Shown here: positions 53,909 through 57,853 of the stretch, piece by piece
How positions within the stretch are numbered: position 1 is the stretch's first letter
Layout: every line of letters begins with the position of its first letter
NCBI GenBank assembly: GCA_016214075.1
Contig: JACRPI010000011.1
Coordinates: 1 to 57,853, forward strand
From: Candidatus Woesearchaeota archaeon
GTDB lineage: Archaea > Nanobdellota > Nanobdellia > Woesearchaeales > DSVV01
Direction of reading: 5' to 3'
DNA: 57,853 bases
Notes under the pieces: generated by a model
What the model was told of the DNA's origin: nothing
Seen by the model: only the letters and a program-made list of their open reading frames with translations
Databases searched by the model: none
Position numbers and translations under genes: made by a program

Positions 53909-54958
53909 TTATAGAAGCTCCTTCTTCAACCGTTCCAAGAACACGTTGAAATCATCAACATTCACGCAAATCCCGCACGCGTGATCATGTCCGCCACCAT
54001 AGCCTGTTAATCCTTCAAGCGACTTCTTAATTGCAGGAGGTAAAATCTTGTTACTATCGCGAATACTGCATTTCATCTCCAATCCTTTCTGTCTGCAAAT
54101 TAAAATCGTCTTCTTTGGATATTTATACAACAACTCGTTAGACAAATCAGAAGTAAACGACATCTTGTCTTCAGTATACGTAAAGAGGAGTATATCATCG
54201 TCACTATCAGTCACGCTTTTTTTGAGTTCTTCATAATCACCATTAACCTCAGAAAACCATTTCCAGAGATATTTCCCTTGGTTTGTTTTTTGTTCAAGAA
54301 AATCATCAGGTCCAGCAACTCTGGTGAGTATCTTAATGCAGTTCATAGATTTTTTTGTCGGACCTTTTTGAATAAAAGAAAGCACACGAGTTATTTTTCC
54401 AATTTTTGTCTCATACAGTGCTTCTTGTACGGTTGCGACAGGTTCTTTCATGAGTTTAGGATATTTAGCGCAAAATGCTGCGGTAAAGTCTGGTAAAAAC
54501 CAATCGCCAATACACCCCGCCATTGCGATCCACATGTCTTTTGGGTTGTGTTCTTTGACAACCAGCCAGCACCAATAGTTAGTTGGCCGATTATCGCTGT
54601 CTTCCGCGACGCGCGGATTATAATACAAAACACCAGTATTCTTTTGTGGTGGATGATGATCAATCCAGATAATAGTAGGCGCGCAGATTTCTTGCATTTT
54701 ATCGATAAAACTCTGGCTCATCATTGGCTTATCCAAAACAACAACAACATCCGGTCGACATTCTTCAACTTTTGAAATATATTTCTCATCAAGCTGTGGA
54801 CTGCTTTTGACCACAATGCCGGTCCCTTTCTTGACCCATCGATAAAGAAGTAAAAAAGAACTTAAGCCATCAGGATCATCATCGAAGAAGAAAAGAGGTT
54901 TTTCGCTTTTTTGAAGAATTTCTTGAATTTCTTGGATTTGTTGTTCTGTGATAGGCAT
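53909..54958 (-). CDS. DHH-family phosphoesterase
   Basis: This 349-residue protein has a DHH domain with DDDPDGLSS (about 26-34), VLDKPM, DHHPP (about 100-104) and a DW-containing metal motif (GCIGDWF). A DHHA1 domain at the end carries GGGHDHACG (about 320-328). Related archaeal proteins are RecJ-like nucleases of the replication machinery or cyclic-dinucleotide/nanoRNA phosphodiesterases. I cannot choose between them from the sequence. All metal-binding residues that I can see are kept. Confidence 0.9.
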   Translation of the reverse strand: MPITEQQIQEIQEILQKSEKPLFFFDDDPDGLSSFLLLYRWVKKGTGIVVKSSPQLDEKYISKVEECRPDVVVVLDKPMMSQSFIDKMQEICAPTIIWIDHHPPQKNTGVLYYNPRVAEDSDNRPTNYWCWLVVKEHNPKDMWIAMAGCIGDWFLPDFTAAFCAKYPKLMKEPVATVQEALYETKIGKITRVLSFIQKGPTKKSMNCIKILTRVAGPDDFLEQKTNQGKYLWKWFSEVNGDYEELKKSVTDSDDDILLFTYTEDKMSFTSDLSNELLYKYPKKTILICRQKGLEMKCSIRDSNKILPPAIKKSLEGLTGYGGGHDHACGICVNVDDFNVFLERLKKELL

Positions 54959-55000
54959 AAAACAAAGAAGAAAGAGGTTGTTTATATGCGTTTAGAAAGA

Positions 55001-55705
55001 TTATGATTTTGTTTTAGGGTATTGAACTTTGTAAAATCTCTTGTAGCTAAGAGTGCTATAAAAAAGAATAAGAAGAGGGGTTTCAAAAGCAACTGCCAAT
55101 GCAGGTTCAAGAGCAGCATAGCGGTCTCCTTTTGATAAGTAATAAAGAGCTCCAAGGGCAGTTGTTGGATATTGAAGAGCGAATAAAAGAGGAGTAAACC
55201 CGAGCAATTGAATATAATCACAGAAGGGATGTGCGACAAGGGATTGCTGTTTGGGAAGAACATCTTCACTATAATCTCTATCTTGAAATTGTCTTCTAAT
55301 TCCTGCAGAAACAGCTGGGGAGAGATGAGTGAGTTCAGTATCAAGAATTTTTTCAAGAACAGCAGTGGAAGATTCTCGTTGAGCTCGCCAGTGATCTGCG
55401 GAAAAACGACCATATTCAAGTTCAGCGGCAATAACCCCGTCATCATAAAAGCGAACATGAATTTCATCCATGCCGTCTTGTGGCGGATCTATTTTGCGAA
55501 TAAGTCCAGCAGTTTGTCCAGGAAAAATAAGTTGGAATGGTGTTCTTTGAAATCCATGAGAGAGCAGTTCTTCAAAAAATGCTCTTTGGTATGTCCCATT
55601 TTCATCATCAGTAAAGTATCCACGTGCAACGCGAGGTCGCGTAATCCCAGAAGGATAGAGAAGTGCAGCATGAGCAGTGTCTAATATAAACTCGAGAAGC
55701 TTCAT
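55001..55705 (-). CDS. Uncharacterised protein with C-terminal hydrophobic part
   Basis: From MKLLEF the product has 234 residues. A CATATAAAATAAG box about 25 nt upstream makes this ATG a leaderless start; the longer frame to 55804 overlaps the Lrp gene and lacks support. It contains YFTDDENGTYQRAFFEELL, an HWRAQRESSTAVLEKILDTEL helix, then two hydrophobic segments (about 165-225). No family is recognised. Confidence 0.75.
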   Translation of the reverse strand: MKLLEFILDTAHAALLYPSGITRPRVARGYFTDDENGTYQRAFFEELLSHGFQRTPFQLIFPGQTAGLIRKIDPPQDGMDEIHVRFYDDGVIAAELEYGRFSADHWRAQRESSTAVLEKILDTELTHLSPAVSAGIRRQFQDRDYSEDVLPKQQSLVAHPFCDYIQLLGFTPLLFALQYPTTALGALYYLSKGDRYAALEPALAVAFETPLLILFYSTLSYKRFYKVQYPKTKS

Positions 55706-55727
55706 GCACGAAGAGAAGAAACTTATT

Positions 55728-56717
55728 TTATATGCTTTTCGTGAGTCCTTCGGGAAACAAGTGAAACTTCCCTTGTTCTGTAATAAGGTGTGTTTGAATA
55801 TCAAGAATGTGGCTGAAAAAGTGTTGTTTCAATTCCTGAATAATCGCGTCAAGCTCACTAACATGCTGTACTGCAAGAAGAAATAGTACTTCTAGTTGTG
55901 ACGCGCCGCGAAACGCGTATTTGATATGGCTATGTTGAAGAATAAATTGTTTAAGAGATTGTGCTTTTTCTGGAGTAAGATGTCGTAATTGGAGATGGCA
56001 GAAATATTCTGTATAGCCAATCTTTTCCAGTGCAACAAAAGGAATATAATGAAGAATGACACCCTCTGCGTAAAGTTTTTTCATGCGATAGTGCACGACA
56101 TCGAGCGTTGTCTCGCACTGTTGTGCAAGCACATGGAGGGGCGCAACAGCATCGTTGCCAAGTGCGTAAAGAAGTTTTCGATCAATGATGTTGAGAGCAA
56201 TATGTTCTTTCCACACTCTGCTTGGTGTTTCTAAAGGAGCAATTTTTGCGCTCTGCACAAATTGTTTGGGAAGGTGCTCCACTTTGTAAATTTCAAGAGC
56301 AATATGTGTTCGATAATCTTCAAGAGCAGATCCCAACTCCTCGACCATCTGCATAAGAATCTGATTAAAATGAGTAAAATCCTGTGCAACAATTTCAACG
56401 TGAAAATCCCACATTCCTAAAAATTTGCATACCCACGTCGTAAAGGGGTGCATGTCAAAGTAGTAGAAAATCTTCTTTTCCTGTTCTTTTGATGCGTGCA
56501 GTTTGAAAAAAACATTGTACGTGGTGTATCCAACAGCAGAAAGATTCACGACAGTCATGAATCGTCGAATAATCCCTGCCTCACGAAGTCGTTTAATTCT
56601 ATAAGGGACAGCACTTTTGCTGATGCCGACTGCTTTCCCGAGTTGATGATGAGACGCCCTGCTGTTCTGACTGAGCGCAACGAGTAATTTCTTGTCTTTG
56701 AGGTCTAAATCAACCAT
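55728..56717 (-). CDS. Lrp/AsnC-type regulator with two HTH-RAM units
   Basis: A 329-residue transcription regulator containing two consecutive Lrp/AsnC units. The first HTH (about 5-50) has DLKDKKLLVALSQNSRASHHQLG with VGISKSAVPYRIKRL; its ligand/oligomer domain follows (about 55-150). The second HTH (about 175-225) has LNIIDRKLLYALGNDAVAP and DVVHYRMKKLYAEGV, followed by its own C-terminal domain. Two-unit forms occur in DPANN and other archaea. Its promoter, TTATATATAG, lies about 30 nt upstream, divergent from the small membrane genes. Confidence 0.9.
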   Translation of the reverse strand: MVDLDLKDKKLLVALSQNSRASHHQLGKAVGISKSAVPYRIKRLREAGIIRRFMTVVNLSAVGYTTYNVFFKLHASKEQEKKIFYYFDMHPFTTWVCKFLGMWDFHVEIVAQDFTHFNQILMQMVEELGSALEDYRTHIALEIYKVEHLPKQFVQSAKIAPLETPSRVWKEHIALNIIDRKLLYALGNDAVAPLHVLAQQCETTLDVVHYRMKKLYAEGVILHYIPFVALEKIGYTEYFCHLQLRHLTPEKAQSLKQFILQHSHIKYAFRGASQLEVLFLLAVQHVSELDAIIQELKQHFFSHILDIQTHLITEQGKFHLFPEGLTKSI

Positions 56718-56840
56718 AATTATGCTCTTTTTGTATTTCTATATATAAGTTTCCAAAAAAGAACAAAAATAAGTACAAAAGCTAGTTATAGTTGTATGTC
56801 TCTATGGAGCAGTAACAAAAAGTAAAAAGAGGATGAAACA

Positions 56841-56960
56841 ATGAGCAACACAACATTGTATGTCGAGTATATGAAAACAGTGAAGACAGCGCCAACAATC
56901 AGCAACGCAACGCTTGCAGTAGGGATTGCAGTTGTGGTTGTTTTGATAGCAGTCTTGTAG
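56841..56960 (+). CDS. Tiny membrane protein, 39 residues
   Basis: This gene encodes MSNTTLYVEYMKTVKTAPTI, followed by a hydrophobic helix (about 24-39, ATLAVGIAVVVVLIAVL) that ends the protein. This is a tail-anchored layout. AGAGGATG precedes the ATG as ribosome binding site. It is the first of three tiny membrane genes in a row on this strand. The family is unknown. Confidence 0.7.
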   Translation: MSNTTLYVEYMKTVKTAPTISNATLAVGIAVVVVLIAVL

Positions 56961-56983
56961 AAACAGAAAAAGAGGAGAGAAAA

Positions 56984-57103
56984 ATGCCAGCGGACCAAGG
57001 ATATCATCTATTTGACCACAATGTCTATCGAGGAACTGCTGTTCCAGAATGGAGCAAGTGGTTGTTTTGGACAGTGATAATCATTGCAATAATCATGTGG
57101 TGA
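56984..57103 (+). CDS. Tiny tail-anchored membrane protein, paralogue 1
   Basis: 39 residues beginning MPADQGYHLFDHNVYRGTAV, then PEWSKWLFW leading into a final helix (about 27-39). AGAGGAGAG precedes the start. The MPAD(Q/E)G start and the PEWxK-LFW motif are shared with the next gene, so the pair arose by tandem duplication. No known family is evident. Confidence 0.7.
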   Translation: MPADQGYHLFDHNVYRGTAVPEWSKWLFWTVIIIAIIMW

Positions 57104-57108
57104 TACAA

Positions 57109-57225
57109 ATGCCTGCGGACGAAGGAACATCGACCTATTACGCGCATTATTGCCAGAGAAAAATTCCAGAATGGTTGAAAATCTTGTTTTGGATACTAGT
57201 AGTGATAACAATATGGAAGTGGTGA
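57109..57225 (+). CDS. Tiny tail-anchored membrane protein, paralogue 2
   Basis: 38 residues beginning MPADEGTSTYYAHYCQRKI, then PEWLKILFW and a terminal helix ending in WKW. It starts five bases after the stop of its paralogue and ends seven bases before the gene at 57233, so the whole set is one transcript. The function is unknown. A role as a small membrane component is plausible. Confidence 0.7.
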   Translation: MPADEGTSTYYAHYCQRKIPEWLKILFWILVVITIWKW

Positions 57226-57232
57226 GGAAAAA

Positions 57233-57748
57233 ATGACAGACAGAGACGACCCAGCACAATATAAAAATAATTGGATGAAACACGCAACTCCTGAAGAGAT
57301 TGATGCATATTTTAAACAAATTGATGCGCGTGAAGAAGAGATTAGGGCGTCGCGGCAGTTTGGAGTCGCAATGGATTTGACAGCGCAAGTGCTCCATGAT
57401 CAAGGAAAAAGCAGAAGTGATCTAACAAGCGAGTTAGGGTATTTTGGTTCTACAAGATTAGGTTATGAATATTATCATGCATGTCGTGTTATTTATCGTC
57501 TAGGAGTAGAAGCAGAGGAAATGTGGAGGAAAGTTCAAGGAAGAAAAAACCCAACAGAAGATCTTCTTGGAAGGTTAAAAGATTCAGAATATAAAAAAGA
57601 GTCTGAAAGCAAAGATGAAATCATTTTCAACCGACTCAAAAGAGCAGTAGACGAAGAAGTTGCGGATCGTCCAGGATGCACACCAAGTCGTGATGGAGGA
57701 TTACGATATATCTTTAGAGCCTATCCCATTAGATTGACCTCCATGTAA
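57233..57748 (+). CDS. Uncharacterised protein truncated by the IS
   Basis: The frame of 171 residues begins MTDRDDPAQYKNNWMKHATP after GGTGAGG. It is a soluble, charged, mostly helical protein with no recognised family. The IS boundary (AGAGCCTATCCC at 57716-57727) lies at about residue 162, so roughly the last ten residues (RAYPIRLTSM) are read from the insertion sequence. The natural C-terminus is lost. The frame ends by chance inside the IS, so the product may still be made but is altered. Confidence 0.65.
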   Translation: MTDRDDPAQYKNNWMKHATPEEIDAYFKQIDAREEEIRASRQFGVAMDLTAQVLHDQGKSRSDLTSELGYFGSTRLGYEYYHACRVIYRLGVEAEEMWRKVQGRKNPTEDLLGRLKDSEYKKESESKDEIIFNRLKRAVDEEVADRPGCTPSRDGGLRYIFRAYPIRLTSM

Positions 57749-57853
57749 TTATTCCACATGCGAGATGCAATAATCCTATGTAAGCATCTGGTCTTTTAGA
57801 CCAACGAATCAATAACCCTCTAAATCGGTTGAACCAACTATGTGTACGTTCAA
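57716..57853 (-). mobile_element. IS5-like insertion sequence, 3' end piece
   Basis: The right-hand end of the window holds the 3' end of an IS5-like element. It starts with the terminal repeat AGAGCCTATCCC (57716-57727), the inverse of GGGATAGGCTCT at 124-135, and runs out of the window inside the transposase gene. It has cut the gene at 57233-57748. Confidence 0.85.
57729..57853 (-). CDS. IS5-family transposase, C-terminal fragment (40 codons)
   Basis: Forty codons end the transposase: ERTHSWFNRFRGLLIRWSKR then PDAYIGLLHLACGIITWRSI and a stop. ERTHSWFNRFRxLLxRWxK is the conserved C-terminal signature of IS5-type DDE transposases and includes the catalytic Glu. The N-terminal part lies outside the window. 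The N-terminus of a related gene is at 1-46. Confidence 0.88.
   Translation of the reverse strand, partial: ERTHSWFNRFRGLLIRWSKRPDAYIGLLHLACGIITWRSI

Noticed and set aside
55705-55804. Longer N-terminus for the gene at 55001
   Set aside because: The extension overlaps the Lrp gene and lies upstream of the TATA box that fits a leaderless start at 55705.
1-57853. A 58-kb circular plasmid closed through the IS
   Set aside because: The ends could be joined in frame, but the window holds chromosomal genes (pcn, gyrA, rnj, tRNA-Leu, pyrBI) and no plasmid replication gene. An assembly break at a repeated IS is simpler.

Overview
The window looks like a chromosomal segment of a DPANN archaeon, most likely of the Woesearchaeota/Pacearchaeota kind. 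The grounds are archaeal information genes (PCNA, an RPA-type OB-fold/zinc ssDNA-binding protein, archaeal RNase J, a DHH nuclease), TATA boxes about 25 nt upstream of start codons (leaderless transcription), PyrB-PyrI, many class III (prepilin-type) signal peptides, and a tRNA-Leu without encoded CCA. Bacterial-type genes are mixed in: GyrA, acetate kinase, phosphotransacetylase and a membrane pyrophosphatase. The placement is inference; no marker tree was run.

Layout. 1-135 and 57716-57853 are two end pieces of an IS5-like insertion sequence in the same orientation, so the window is bounded at both ends by the same repeat. 418-3426: pyrB-pyrI, RPA and dephospho-CoA kinase. 3485-13140: a membrane-anchored subtilisin, a YdjM-like membrane protein, a lamin-tail surface protein operon, a C39-like peptidase and an MscS-like membrane protein. 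13496-27104: about 13.6 kb entirely on the minus strand, made of small and medium proteins nearly all starting with a short basic K/R-K/R-G/A | Q/E/D/M prepilin-peptidase-type signal. Two of them carry enzyme domains: an M23 endopeptidase plus SLT lytic transglycosylase fusion, and an SGNH esterase. A Kazal-domain lipoprotein closes the run. 27538-35825: a 2022-residue cysteine-rich surface protein, another pilin-like protein and three coiled-coil proteins. 36059-40312: tRNA-Leu, a cupin, RNase J, PCNA and a surface protein. 40383-44731: a repeat-containing surface protein, a membrane protein, a DagK-like lipid kinase and small proteins. 44728-53868: GyrA, AckA, membrane PPase, a BRO-N protein, a half-size MFS protein and Pta. 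53909-57748: DHH phosphoesterase, a double-HTH Lrp regulator, three tiny membrane proteins and a gene cut by the IS.

How the genes work together. Pta and AckA with the ion-pumping PPase suggest acetate/acetyl-CoA interconversion yielding or using ATP, with pyrophosphate energising the membrane. PCNA, RPA, GyrA and DHH belong to replication and repair. Most of the window is surface biology. The pilin-like block with anchored murein-active domains is the best candidate for an undescribed system: archaea lack murein, so its targets would be bacterial cell walls, as expected for a host-attached or predatory DPANN cell.

Non-coding content is notable. A family of about 70-125 nt intergenic elements with shared sequence blocks occurs five times (162-277, 13334-13402, 20781-20890, 24493-24617, 35880-35975). 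A strongly base-paired element lies at 27212-27424, and two consecutive hairpins lie at 34177-34259. I saw no CRISPR array, rRNA, integrase or phage structural genes.
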